Below are positions 8,249 to 16,173 of a stretch of DNA of 64,000 nucleotides, piece after piece. The position numbers were made by a program, and so were the translations under genes. Below the pieces are notes generated by a model. That model ran no database searches, was not told where the DNA came from, and saw only the letters and a program-made list of their open reading frames with translations. Source of the DNA: Clostridium amylolyticum. Its GTDB lineage: Bacteria > Bacillota > Clostridia > Clostridiales > Clostridiaceae. Location: assembly GCF_900142075.1 (NCBI RefSeq), contig NZ_FQZO01000007.1:62001-126000 (forward strand), written 5' to 3'. Each line of letters begins with the position of its first letter. Position 1 is the first letter of the stretch.

Positions 8249-8538
8249 TTTTACTCCTCCTTGTCCAATAACTATTTAATATCATTATAAGTATTTTGTG
8301 AACTATTATAAAGTTAAATACTATGAAAAAATTGTTAAGTATTATAATTTTTGTACAGAATACTTTATGATATTTTGTACATCTTAATTATTAGAACTGT
8401 TTTTATTTAATTTCTTAATTTATTAACTTATTAACTTATTAGCTTATTAATTAATTGCATTGTCCCATTATAAAATTATAGTTTTATCAACTTATTTAAA
8501 TATATTAAGCTTATTATATTGATAATATGGAGGTTTCT
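8249..8538. other. AT-rich intergenic region with a 9-bp microrepeat
   Basis: No gene is seen. Around 8416-8451 the unit TTATTAACT is repeated about four times with drift. This probably reflects simple AT-rich slippage upstream of the L,D-transpeptidase promoter. Confidence 0.4.
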
Positions 8539-9312
8539 ATGAATAAGACTCCTTTTGTTATATCTTCAATGAACTATACCTTTAGGATATCAACTTTATC
8601 CACTACTAGATCAAAAATCATCTCAAAAGCTATAATAAAAATTATTATAGTAACTTTGTTTTTAGCATATTTGCCATGTATATCCACTAAAGCACAACCT
8701 GGCAAAAATCCAGAGCAACCTATAAAAAGGAATTATGTTGTTTTAATAGATGTAAATGAATGCAGACTCCTCCTTATAGATAGTGACACTAAAGAAATAG
8801 TAAAAAATTATCCTGTAGCCCTGGGGAGATTAGACCTTCCCTCTCCTATGGGCACTTGGAAAATCATAAATAAAGGTCATTGGGATGAAGGTTTTGGTGG
8901 AAGGTGGCTTGGTTTAAATGTCCCTTGGGGTACATATGGTATTCATGGAACCTCCAAGTCTTCTTCCATTGGAAGTTATGCATCTCATGGATGTATAAGA
9001 ATGTTTAACTCTGATGTAAAGGAGTTATATAATTACGTAAACCATGGTACAACAGTTATTATATATGGAGGTTCTAGCTGGCTCTTCACCAGCTACTCCA
9101 GAACTATACTCCCTGGGGACAGAGGTGCAGACGTTTATGATGTTCAAAGAAGACTCAAGGACTTAGGGTATTATAAGGGGACTTTAGATGGAATTTACGG
9201 TGAAGGCATGAAAGCTGTGGTTATAAAATTCCGTAAAGACAACAATCTATCTCCTTCTCATAATGTGGATAAAGACTTATTAAAAGCTTTAGAAATATAT
9301 AAATTTGAATAA
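8539..9312 (+). CDS. L,D-transpeptidase (YkuD) with peptidoglycan-binding domain
   Basis: The 257-aa exported protein has a basic N-terminus and a hydrophobic segment near residues 30-50, consistent with a signal or anchor. A YkuD domain ends in the catalytic motif SHGCIRM (Cys near residue 151). A C-terminal PG_binding_1 repeat reads GDRGADVYDVQRRLKDLGYY. YkuD enzymes make 3-3 peptidoglycan crosslinks or attach proteins outside the membrane. Start ATG 8539 is preferred over ATG 8527 because GGAGG lies between them. It is monocistronic. Confidence 0.88.
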   Translation: MNKTPFVISSMNYTFRISTLSTTRSKIISKAIIKIIIVTLFLAYLPCISTKAQPGKNPEQPIKRNYVVLIDVNECRLLLIDSDTKEIVKNYPVALGRLDLPSPMGTWKIINKGHWDEGFGGRWLGLNVPWGTYGIHGTSKSSSIGSYASHGCIRMFNSDVKELYNYVNHGTTVIIYGGSSWLFTSYSRTILPGDRGADVYDVQRRLKDLGYYKGTLDGIYGEGMKAVVIKFRKDNNLSPSHNVDKDLLKALEIYKFE

Positions 9313-9379
9313 CAATAAATATATAAAATTCAATACCTTACAAATAAATTCCTATAAAAAACCTATTAAACTTTAATAA

Positions 9380-10141
9380 TTAATTTATATTAGATTTTTT
9401 TATATCAAATATCTTTATAGCAAAAATCAATAAGAGCATAGTATATAAAATTGTTGCGGGTATAGACCAATGAAATTCTATTGGTTTAAGAGCATTTGCT
9501 TCACTTACAAGATTATAAGGAATAACTTTACTTATGCTTTTAATACCATTTAAAGCAGCCATAGTATAGGTAACTATCAAGCTCAATATACCCGCGATAA
9601 AGCTTTTAGATAACAAAGCGCTAAAAAATAGCGTTAAAGCGATAATAAAGCAGTAATATATAGAAAAATAAGTAAATCCAGCTAACACTCCCTTTAAATC
9701 TATGTTACCACCTGTGAAGAGTATATTCACATAGTAATAATTTGTCATAAATCCTATGGAAAGTGTAATTATCACTGTCACTGCAAAATGAGCAAACTTA
9801 GCTAATACTATACTACTTGACTGTGCCCCTTTGGATAAGGGAATCATTAGCTTTTTAGAGTTGATTTCCTCACATATACTTGAAGAAATAACAAATACCA
9901 AAATCATACTTCCTATTTGGAAAAGATCCTTAAAATAGTTAGTCACTGCAGTATCTCTTGTAACCTTCATTATATTAACTAGCTCTGCTGGAATCTCATT
10001 AGCTAGCAGTTTGGGTAAAAGTTTTAACAACATAGGATCCAGTATGGCAAAAAACAATATGGCTGCTCCTATAATTATATATTTATGCTGGCGCCTAGCC
10101 TCTAAAATTTCTTTACCAAAATAAGCGGTAAAACTATTCAT
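9380..10141 (-). CDS. yxlG: ABC-2 type permease, YxlG-like
   Basis: The 253-aa protein has about six hydrophobic segments and an N-terminal cytoplasmic stretch (MNSFTAYFGKEILEARRQHK), as in ABC-2 permeases. It overlaps the upstream ATPase gene by 8 nt. It ends a gene series whose order matches the Bacillus sigY operon (sigY-yxlC-D-E-F-G), where yxlF/yxlG encode an ABC transporter of unknown substrate. The assignment rests on synteny plus fold; the cargo is unknown. No clear terminator follows. Confidence 0.75.
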   Translation of the reverse strand: MNSFTAYFGKEILEARRQHKYIIIGAAILFFAILDPMLLKLLPKLLANEIPAELVNIMKVTRDTAVTNYFKDLFQIGSMILVFVISSSICEEINSKKLMIPLSKGAQSSSIVLAKFAHFAVTVIITLSIGFMTNYYYVNILFTGGNIDLKGVLAGFTYFSIYYCFIIALTLFFSALLSKSFIAGILSLIVTYTMAALNGIKSISKVIPYNLVSEANALKPIEFHWSIPATILYTMLLLIFAIKIFDIKKSNIN

Positions 10142-11054
10142 TACCCTTCACCGTCCTTGTAAAAATATCTTCTAAACTCATTTCTCTAGGGTTGTAACTT
10201 TTAATAATCCCACCCAAACTAATTATTTCAGGTATTAGCTTTACCCTTCCCACCTCAGTATCCTTTAATAGAACAGACATGCTATCTTGAGATATCTTAA
10301 TTTCATCTATCCATGAAAATTCTGAAAGCTTACTAGAAATATTCTGTATATCCCCTTCTATATTAATATCAAACACAGGTTTAATATACTTATGCTTCAG
10401 ATGCTTTAATTCATCTGAAATTAGTATTTTCCCCTTTTCAATTATGGTTACATCATCACAAACTTTCTCCACATCGCTTAATATATGCGTGGATAAGAAT
10501 ACTGTAATTCCCTTATGCTTTAAAAGTCTTATAAATTCTAGTATCTCTGCGCGTCCTTCAGGGTCTAAAGCAGAAGTAGGCTCATCTAATATAATAAATT
10601 CTGGATTATTAAATATAGCACTGGCTAAGGCTAATCTTTGCTTCATTCCTCCGGAATATTCACCTATTAATTTTCTTTTGTGCTCTTTTAAATTCATAAA
10701 GTCTAGTAAACTATCTATTTGATTTTTTAATGCCATGCCCTTAATATTTGTTAACTTTCCCAGAAACCCAAGATATTCCTCTGCAGTCATATATTCATAG
10801 AAATGATGATCCTGAGGAGCATAACCTACACTGTTCAGGACTTGACTTTTAATGTTTTTATAATCTTTCCCCTTATAACTTATTAATCCTGAATCATAGC
10901 TTAATATACCAGATAGAATATTCATGGTGGTGCTTTTACCAGCTCCATTTCTACCTAAAAATCCATGTACTCTACCTTCTCTTAGTTCAAAGCTTATACT
11001 ATCTAAAGCTTTAAAACTTCCAAAGCTCTTAGTTAAATTTTCAATTTTCCACAT
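10134..11054 (-). CDS. yxlF: ABC transporter ATPase, YxlF-like
   Basis: The 306-aa ATPase shows Walker A GRNGAGKST (about 36-44), signature YSGGMKQR, Walker B FIILDEPTSALD and the H-loop STHILSDVE. A C-terminal extension of about 90 residues is typical of ABC-2 ATPases. It partners with the overlapping permease gene downstream. With YxlE upstream and the sigY/yxlC/yxlD block beyond, it forms the distal half of a SigY-type operon. Export or self-protection is a guess from family only. Confidence 0.85.
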   Translation of the reverse strand: MWKIENLTKSFGSFKALDSISFELREGRVHGFLGRNGAGKSTTMNILSGILSYDSGLISYKGKDYKNIKSQVLNSVGYAPQDHHFYEYMTAEEYLGFLGKLTNIKGMALKNQIDSLLDFMNLKEHKRKLIGEYSGGMKQRLALASAIFNNPEFIILDEPTSALDPEGRAEILEFIRLLKHKGITVFLSTHILSDVEKVCDDVTIIEKGKILISDELKHLKHKYIKPVFDINIEGDIQNISSKLSEFSWIDEIKISQDSMSVLLKDTEVGRVKLIPEIISLGGIIKSYNPREMSLEDIFTRTVKGNE

Positions 11055-11078
11055 ACTAATTACTTCCTTTAACTTTAA

Positions 11079-11276
11079 TTAATATTTCTGTCTACCGAAT
11101 ATAAGATATGCAATAGATCCAAAGGTATTTATAAGAACTATTACTAATACCCAACCTATTTTAGGTAGATATTTAACCTTATCCTTTTTTAAAGAAACGA
11201 GGCAAAATATTTTCAATGCAACTTCTAATACAATAAATGGTGCCAAAAGCTTTAACATTTCCATGGCTTCATTCAT
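11079..11276 (-). CDS. yxlE: PLDc_N-type small membrane protein, YxlE-like
   Basis: The 65-aa protein has two transmembrane segments separated by a short basic loop (KKDKVKYLPK). The ending NTFGSIAYLIFGRQKY is characteristic of the PLDc_N family. In Bacillus, YxlE follows YxlD in the sigY operon and, like YxlC and YxlD, helps restrain SigY. Here it is the first gene after an ECF-like promoter at 11313-11337 and precedes the ABC genes by 24 nt. Confidence 0.75.
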   Translation of the reverse strand: MNEAMEMLKLLAPFIVLEVALKIFCLVSLKKDKVKYLPKIGWVLVIVLINTFGSIAYLIFGRQKY

Positions 11277-11312
11277 TTAAACTCTTCCTCTCCTATATGA
11301 ATTTATAAATTA

Positions 11313-11337
11313 AACGAAAGAAAGGATAAATAGTTCA
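11313..11337 (-). promoter_or_regulatory. ECF (SigY-like) promoter for yxlEFG
   Basis: On the minus strand, TGAAC (11337-11333), 16 nt and CGTT (11316-11313). The -35 region TTTAAATGAACT is identical over 12 bases to the candidate promoter upstream of sigY, with exactly the same spacing. Confidence 0.65.
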
Positions 11338-11453
11338 TTTAAAAATCTTTATTCTTTGAGAAATTTCATATATTATAAGTTTTAGAAATAGAATTATTTT
11401 TATTATGTAAAGATCTCTTGTTAAGAATTAGTGATAAGAAGGTGGAATAGCTA

Positions 11454-11717
11454 ATGTGTTATGTATATATATTAGAATGTGGTGATAACACACTTTATAC
11501 AGGTTGGACAAACAATCTAAATAAAAGGATACAAACTCATGCTGAAGGAAAAGGTGCAAAATATACCAGAGGGAGATTACCTGTGAAGCTTGTATACTTT
11601 GAAAAATTTGAAGATAAGGTTTCAGCTCAAAAAAGAGAATATGCTATAAAAAAACTTTCTAAAGAAAACAAATTAAAACTATTAAATAAGGAAAAAGCCC
11701 CGGAATTAGATTACTAA
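11454..11717 (+). CDS. GIY-YIG domain protein (UPF0213 type)
   Basis: The 87-aa single-domain protein starts MCYVYILECGDNTLYTGWTN, with the two family motifs YVYIL and LYTGW. It ends in a basic stretch. This is the small stand-alone GIY-YIG family (YhbQ/YazA), with suspected nuclease activity and unclear physiological role. It lies on the opposite strand between the two halves of the SigY-type operon and so looks inserted there. Its stop codon is buried in its own terminator. Confidence 0.9.
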   Translation: MCYVYILECGDNTLYTGWTNNLNKRIQTHAEGKGAKYTRGRLPVKLVYFEKFEDKVSAQKREYAIKKLSKENKLKLLNKEKAPELDY

Positions 11718-11733
11718 TTTCCGTGGCTTTTTC
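11690..11733 (+). terminator. Terminator overlapping the GIY-YIG stop codon
   Basis: The last codons and stop form one arm (GGAAAAAGCCCCGGAATTAG) and the following bases the other (CTAATTTCCGTGGCTTTTTCC), ending in a T tract. The symmetric A/T runs could also stop minus-strand transcripts from yxlD. Confidence 0.8.
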
Positions 11734-11889
11734 CTCTATTAAGTTCCCCCTTAATGATTAGCTATATTTTATCATTTATTAAATCTAGAATCAAATTCCT
11801 AGTACAATAATCCATGTGGTGTAAAAGTGTTCTTTTAACTACATTGATAATTGATGCTGTGTATCCATTTAATACACCTTCTCATTAAA

Positions 11890-12102
11890 TTAAGTGTTAT
11901 TGTTCTTCCTTTTTTCTCTTATAACTCTAGAAAATAACAGGTAAATTAATAGGTTTGTGGGGGTATTCATGGTACACAATATTCCCCAAATCCAATAAAA
12001 CTTTATTCCTCTCTTTTTAGCATCATTAAACACCCAAAAGCCTTGGAAAAGCAGTAAGGGTACTAAGAACATAAGTAGTATTATTTCAAATTTACTTAGC
12101 AT
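11890..12102 (-). CDS. yxlD: Small two-helix membrane protein, YxlD-like
   Basis: The 70-aa protein has two hydrophobic helices flanking NDAKKRGIKFYWIWG, a pattern seen in YxlD and PLDc_N-like proteins. Its start overlaps the yxlC stop by one base. In Bacillus, YxlC and YxlD together hold SigY inactive at the membrane. It is the last gene of the proximal half of the operon before the GIY-YIG gene interrupts. Confidence 0.68.
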   Translation of the reverse strand: MLSKFEIILLMFLVPLLLFQGFWVFNDAKKRGIKFYWIWGILCTMNTPTNLLIYLLFSRVIREKRKNNNT

Positions 12103-12500
12103 TAATCTCTCCCCTCTTCCACCCGTTTATAGCTATATACGCAAAATGCAACTACACAAATGGTAATAATTACTTGTATGGTAATAAATGCTTTATGTCC
12201 TGCAAAGAATGCTAAAGAAAAGATAAAAGAAATAACCCCAAAAGCGCTTAGTAAAAAATACAAATTCTCTTTTTTATCTTTTTCTTCTTCTCTTATCCTT
12301 TCTCCTTTATCAATAATTGAGAGAAAGTTTATATCTTCCACATAATTATCTTCTGCTTTATCCATAATGATTTTCATATGGCTAAGCTCTTCTATTAATT
12401 CATCTTTATTATCCTTATGGCACCATGATTTTATAGATTCATCCTCTAATTCTCCATAGAATCTATCCACTGCTTCTTTAAAATCTTTATCTTTATTCAT
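12102..12500 (-). CDS. yxlC: Anti-sigma factor, YxlC-like
   Basis: The 132-aa protein has an N-terminal acidic cytoplasmic region of about 80 residues and two C-terminal membrane helices (about 82-100 and 106-124). It overlaps the sigma gene by 8 nt, the usual coupling of an ECF factor with its anti-sigma. There is no zinc-binding HxxxCxxC motif, so it is not a ZAS-type anti-sigma. By position and topology it corresponds to YxlC, which sequesters SigY. Confidence 0.72.
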   Translation of the reverse strand: MNKDKDFKEAVDRFYGELEDESIKSWCHKDNKDELIEELSHMKIIMDKAEDNYVEDINFLSIIDKGERIREEEKDKKENLYFLLSAFGVISFIFSLAFFAGHKAFITIQVIITICVVAFCVYSYKRVEEGRD

Positions 12501-13029
12501 TCAGCATTCCCCTTTCTTTCATAATCTTTAGTAGTTCTTTTATGGTATTATGAAGCCTTGAACGAACAGTACCCACAGGGCATTTCATTATTACAGCTAT
12601 TTCTTCATATTTATAATTGTAATAATGCTTTAGTATAAATACCGTTCTCTTTTCGTAAGGCAGTTCTTTTATAATTTTCATAACTTCTTGCTGCTCTATT
12701 AACTCCAAAGCTTTCTCCTCTGTTTCAGAAATACTGGGTTCAGCTATTTCTTCTAGGGATATTACCCTTTTATTCTTTCTAAGATAATCTCTATAAAGAT
12801 TAGTAGAAATTGTAATAAGCCAAGTAGAAAACTTTGCTTTAGGTGTAAATTTTTCTATGTTAATAACAGCCTTCAAAAGTGTTTCCTGAACTAAGTCCTT
12901 AGAAATTTCCTCATCTCCAGTTAGCTTTATCATATATCCATATAGTATTTTATAATTATCTACAAAAAGCTGATTTAAAGCGCTTTTATTTCCCTGTATT
13001 GCTTTTTCAATAAGTTCTAACTCTGCCAA
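12493..13029 (-). CDS. sigY: ECF RNA polymerase sigma factor, SigY-like
   Basis: The sigma factor shows region 2 (FVDNYKILYGYMIKLTGDEE, DLVQETLLKAV, FSTWLITISTNLYRDYLR) and region 4 (YKYEEIAVIMKCPVGTVRSR). I choose TTG at 13029, giving 178 aa, because GGGGAGGAGGAG lies immediately before it. An ATG at 13047 would place that ribosome site inside the gene. The following genes yxlC-D and, after an interruption, yxlE-F-G reproduce the Bacillus sigY operon. A matching ECF promoter lies upstream, which suggests autoregulation. Confidence 0.82.
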   Translation of the reverse strand: MAELELIEKAIQGNKSALNQLFVDNYKILYGYMIKLTGDEEISKDLVQETLLKAVINIEKFTPKAKFSTWLITISTNLYRDYLRKNKRVISLEEIAEPSISETEEKALELIEQQEVMKIIKELPYEKRTVFILKHYYNYKYEEIAVIMKCPVGTVRSRLHNTIKELLKIMKERGMLNE

Positions 13030-13124
13030 AGCGCTCCTCCTCCCCATGTAATAAGCATTTTAACACTTTACATATTTTCTTTTTAGTACATTATTAAAAA
13101 TAATAAAACTTACATCAACCATAT

Positions 13125-13149
13125 AACGATTTACTGTAGAAAAAGTTCA
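13125..13149 (-). promoter_or_regulatory. ECF (SigY-like) autoregulatory promoter
   Basis: On the minus strand, TGAAC (13149-13145), 16 nt and CGTTA at the -10. It shares TTTAAATGAACT and spacing with the promoter at 11313-11337. ECF promoters commonly read TGAAC and CGTC, so the -10 is close to type. Confidence 0.65.
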
Positions 13150-13318
13150 TTTAAATGCTATAATATTTTTTGTAACAAAATATTCATATTTATTTATTTT
13201 ATCTATATAATAATATTATTATATTTTTTCATAATTTCCGATACAAATAATAGATTTTATAAATATTTATATAAAACACATATAAGTCAACTTCTATAAA
13301 GATTAAGGCGGTGTAACT

Positions 13319-14017
13319 ATGAGAATTGCATGTATCAGTGATATTCACGGAAATATTTATGCACTAAATAAAGTTCTTGAAAATATTGAAGAAAACAATA
13401 TTGACCAAATAATATGCCTTGGAGATTTAACCGGTTATGGCCCTCACCCTAATGAAGTAGTGGCTCTTATCAGACGTAGAAAAATATTATGCCTTAAAGG
13501 TAATTATGATGCTTCAGTGGTAGAAAATAAATTTAGTTACATAAGAGAAACAGATATAAATAGTTTTTCACTTCCTTGGACTGTGGATGAGCTTAGAGCA
13601 TCTCATAAATTTTACCTAGAAAGCCTCCCAGAGAAATTAACCTTAACTTTTGAAGAAAAGAGTATATTGCTAGTTCACGGAAGCCCTAGAAGTATTAATC
13701 AATATCTCCACTATGAATCCTTGGATGCAGAAGAAATTATGCAAAGTATACTGGAGGATGTTTTAGTATGCGCTCATACTCATATACCTTATGTTAAACA
13801 GTATGAGAATAAGCTTCTTATAAATGATGGAAGCGTAGGAAAACCTAAAATAGGCAGGCCTAATGCAACTTATGTGATATTAGATATTGAAAAAAATAGA
13901 GATATAAAAGTAGAAATAAAAGAAGTATCCTATGATATATTAAAAACTGTAAAAGACATGGAAATGAAGAACTTTCCTACAAAGCTCGTATACTCCATTA
14001 AATCAGGAAATGAATAG
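13319..14017 (+). CDS. Metallophosphoesterase (YfcE/MPE-like)
   Basis: The 232-aa calcineurin-like phosphoesterase shows the metal-binding series DIHGN (8-12), GDLTGYGPHPNEV, GNYD, VHGSP and AHTHIP. The family hydrolyses phosphodiesters with two metal ions, and the substrate of this member is not evident. There is no signal peptide, so it is cytoplasmic. Its start ATG follows TTAAGGCGGTG. The gene is isolated between the divergent sigY operon and the repeat-protein gene. Confidence 0.85.
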   Translation: MRIACISDIHGNIYALNKVLENIEENNIDQIICLGDLTGYGPHPNEVVALIRRRKILCLKGNYDASVVENKFSYIRETDINSFSLPWTVDELRASHKFYLESLPEKLTLTFEEKSILLVHGSPRSINQYLHYESLDAEEIMQSILEDVLVCAHTHIPYVKQYENKLLINDGSVGKPKIGRPNATYVILDIEKNRDIKVEIKEVSYDILKTVKDMEMKNFPTKLVYSIKSGNE

Positions 14018-14073
14018 AAATTAATTAAAACCTCTTGTGCCCAGCTATTTTAAAGTAAAATATACAAACTATC

Positions 14074-14100
14074 ACTTTCAGAAAATTTTAGCATATATTA
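14074..14100 (+). promoter_or_regulatory. Candidate sigma-K promoter of the repeat protein
   Basis: AC at 14074-14075, a 16-nt gap and CATATATTA at 14092-14100 fit the sigma-K pattern AC-N16/17-CATAnnnTA. This would place the downstream gene in late mother-cell sporulation. Confidence 0.5.
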
Positions 14101-14131
14101 AAAATGTGGTTAATATTTTTTGGAGGCAGTT

Positions 14132-15154
14132 ATGTACATTAATGACAATGATTCTAATAAAAACTATGATTCATCGGTTTTTGGCAATGATGCCGTAGAA
14201 TCCACAGATGATAATGAATCAAAAAGAGAAGAAAATTCTCCTATGAACAGCCCTATGCAGATGCAAGATCCTTCTTCCTACATGGGCTATCCAATGATGG
14301 GAGCCAACCCTACTGGAGAAGGTACTATGCCTATGGGAACCCCTATGATGGGTTCAACACCTTGGGAACAAGATAATCCTTCTATGGGTTATCCCATGGG
14401 GCAAGGCTCTCCTATGAGTGGTTATCCCATGGAACAGGATTATCCTATGGGTCAAGGTTTCCCTATGGGACAGGGTTATCCTATGAGTCAAGGTTATCCC
14501 ATGAGTCAAGGTTATCCCATGAATCAGGGTTATCCCATGAGTCAGGGTTATCCTATGGGTCAAGGTTATCCTATGGGACAGGGATATCCTATGAGTCAGG
14601 GCTATCCTATGAGTCAGGGATATCCTATGAGTCAAGGTTATCCCATGAATCAGGGTTATCCTATGGGTCAAGGTTATCCTATGGGACAGGGATATCCTAT
14701 GAGTCAGGGATATCCTATGAGTCAAGGTTATCCTATGGGACAGGGCTATCCTATGAGTCAGGGATATCCTATGAGTCAAGGTTATCCCATGAATCAGGGT
14801 TATCCTATGGGTCAAGGTTATCCCATGAATCAGGGTTCCCCATATATGGGTCAAGGCTATCCTATGATGCCTAGTTATCCATATATGAGCCCTTCTCCAT
14901 ATTCAAATGAACCTTCTTATGAAGAAGACTCAGATAACAGCAGACAGAAAAAGAGTAATAAAAATTATTATCCTCAATCCCATCATAATAAGCCTTATTA
15001 TCATTATCCTAATCATAACTATTATTATCATCACAACTACCCTGGTTCCCACCACTACAATGATTATGATTATTACTATGATTATGGCTACAATAATAAT
15101 ATTCCATACTTTTTACTTTATCCTTTACTCTTTAACCTTGGCAGAGATGAATAA
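14132..15154 (+). CDS. Low-complexity (QGYPMx)n repeat protein, probable spore coat/surface protein
   Basis: The 340-aa protein has an acidic N-terminus (about 1-45) and a Met/Gly/Pro-rich middle with about 21 copies of QGYPM followed by S, N or G. The C-terminus is rich in Tyr and His (HHNYPGSHHYNDYDYYYDYG). No enzyme domain is visible. Tyr/His/Gly-rich repeat proteins of this style are typical of spore coats, where Tyr and Lys can be crosslinked, and a sigma-K-like promoter precedes it. ATG 14132 is chosen because TTTTTTGGAGG stands just upstream; the TTG at 14120 is part of that site. Coat function is inference. Confidence 0.7.
   Translation: MYINDNDSNKNYDSSVFGNDAVESTDDNESKREENSPMNSPMQMQDPSSYMGYPMMGANPTGEGTMPMGTPMMGSTPWEQDNPSMGYPMGQGSPMSGYPMEQDYPMGQGFPMGQGYPMSQGYPMSQGYPMNQGYPMSQGYPMGQGYPMGQGYPMSQGYPMSQGYPMSQGYPMNQGYPMGQGYPMGQGYPMSQGYPMSQGYPMGQGYPMSQGYPMSQGYPMNQGYPMGQGYPMNQGSPYMGQGYPMMPSYPYMSPSPYSNEPSYEEDSDNSRQKKSNKNYYPQSHHNKPYYHYPNHNYYYHHNYPGSHHYNDYDYYYDYGYNNNIPYFLLYPLLFNLGRDE
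14385..14870 (+). repeat. 18-bp coding tandem repeats
   Basis: About 27 units of 18 bp encode the hexapeptide QGYPMx and early variants. A higher-order order of S/S/N/G/G units recurs, so blocks of several units were probably duplicated together. Synonymous drift (GGT/GGA/GGC, CCT/CCC) shows that copies are not all recent. Copy number is likely variable between strains. Confidence 0.85.
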
Positions 15155-15180
15155 GAATATTTAAAATTTAACTTTACATT

Positions 15181-15226
15181 AAAATCTAAAGGCTGTGAAA
15201 TAAATATTCCACAGCCTTTGGATTTT
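15181..15226. terminator. Bidirectional terminator
   Basis: AAAATCTAAAGGCTGTG pairs with CACAGCCTTTGGATTTT, with A and T runs at the two ends. It separates the converging repeat-protein and cytochrome b5-like genes. Confidence 0.8.
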
Positions 15227-15241
15227 AAAACTTTTCATGTA

Positions 15242-15733
15242 CTATTGGTTATTTATTATTCCCACCACGGGAAGCTTTTTTATGGCTTTCATATCCTTAT
15301 GACAGGCTGCATATTCATTGGTTAAATCTTTTCCTGCCATTACACCGAAATGACTCCCTCCTCCCCAGCTGCTTTCTTTACTTACATCATAAACCCTTCC
15401 GTTAATAGCTACGTAGGCTGGCTTACCTCCTTTACCATCATAGGTAGCTAACTCCTCAATGGTGAAGGTCTTCATAGGAGCTGTCTCTCTATAAGGTCCA
15501 AAGCGTCTTACAGGCTCATTCTCCTGAAAATTATCATTTTGAAGGGTTACTGTTCTTCTCATATTTTTTATTTTACATTCTTCTAAATAGTCTTCAATTT
15601 CCTGGGACTTATCTAAAAATGCTCTTTTGTAATACTCTTTCATCTTTTCAGTAGGGGCAAAAATCATAAGCTGTCTCAGATAGCAAAGTTCTTGATGTTT
15701 TGTATCAAGAATTTGCTGACCATTATCTCTCAC
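15242..15733 (-). CDS. Cytochrome b5-like heme/steroid-binding domain protein
   Basis: The 163-aa protein has an N-terminal helical region of about 75 residues and a C-terminal cytochrome b5-like domain (FTIEELATYDGKGGKPAYVA, GRVYDVSKESSWGGGSHFG, AGKDLTNEYAACH). The canonical HPGG heme motif of true cytochrome b5 is absent, as in the steroid-binding-like prokaryotic versions, so heme binding is uncertain. Start GTG 15733 follows AGAGGTGG; a TTG at 15763 has no site. No signal peptide is seen. Similar proteins are common in clostridia with no settled role. Confidence 0.78.
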   Translation of the reverse strand: MRDNGQQILDTKHQELCYLRQLMIFAPTEKMKEYYKRAFLDKSQEIEDYLEECKIKNMRRTVTLQNDNFQENEPVRRFGPYRETAPMKTFTIEELATYDGKGGKPAYVAINGRVYDVSKESSWGGGSHFGVMAGKDLTNEYAACHKDMKAIKKLPVVGIINNQ

Positions 15734-15892
15734 TAAACCACCTCTAAATAAATTAACTATCAATTATATATATGAAAATTCCAGTGTGTTAGTGCTTAAA
15801 TCTATTTATTTTAATTATATATAAGTTACTAGTTGATTATTTTATTTAAGTATTGTAAAATTAAATTTAAATTATAAAGTTAACTACTATGA

Positions 15893-16135
15893 TGAGAAGA
15901 GTAGATATAAGAAGTAGTTTCAGCGAGTGAATGATGGTGCAAGGTTCACACGAAGCTTATATTGAAGAACATCTCTGAGTTTCTAACCGAAATCCTTGTG
16001 GAAAGTAGACTTAGACGGCATTGGTACCGTTATTACCAAGCAGCATGTTAGTGCTGATAAAGTGGTCATTTTTGACAAGTAGGGTGGTACCGCGAGCAAT
16101 GCCTTCGTCCCTTTTTGGATGAATGGCTTTTTTTA
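15893..16135 (+). promoter_or_regulatory. T-box riboswitch (asparagine specifier) upstream of asnS
   Basis: The hallmark T-box AGGGTGGTACCGCG is at 16081-16094, followed by a terminator stem (GCCTTCGTCC with GGATGAATGGC) and a run of T ending near 16135. Stem I features are visible from about 15893. The likely specifier is AAC at 15985-15987 in TTCTAACCGAAA, an asparagine codon that agrees with the downstream gene. Uncharged tRNA-Asn would favour antitermination. Confidence 0.92.
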
Positions 16136-16173
16136 TTTAAGAAAATAATATATATAAGGAAAGGATGATTATA

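Noticed and set aside
14354..14854. Minus-strand open frame of 166 codons with a THRITLTHRI-type repeat
   Set aside because: It is the mirror of the 18-bp coding repeats of the plus-strand gene at 14132. Its repeats keep phase only because 18 is a multiple of three, and it has no ribosome site.
14385..14870. Possible CRISPR array
   Set aside because: Units are contiguous 18-bp coding repeats with no spacers, and they encode a regular hexapeptide.
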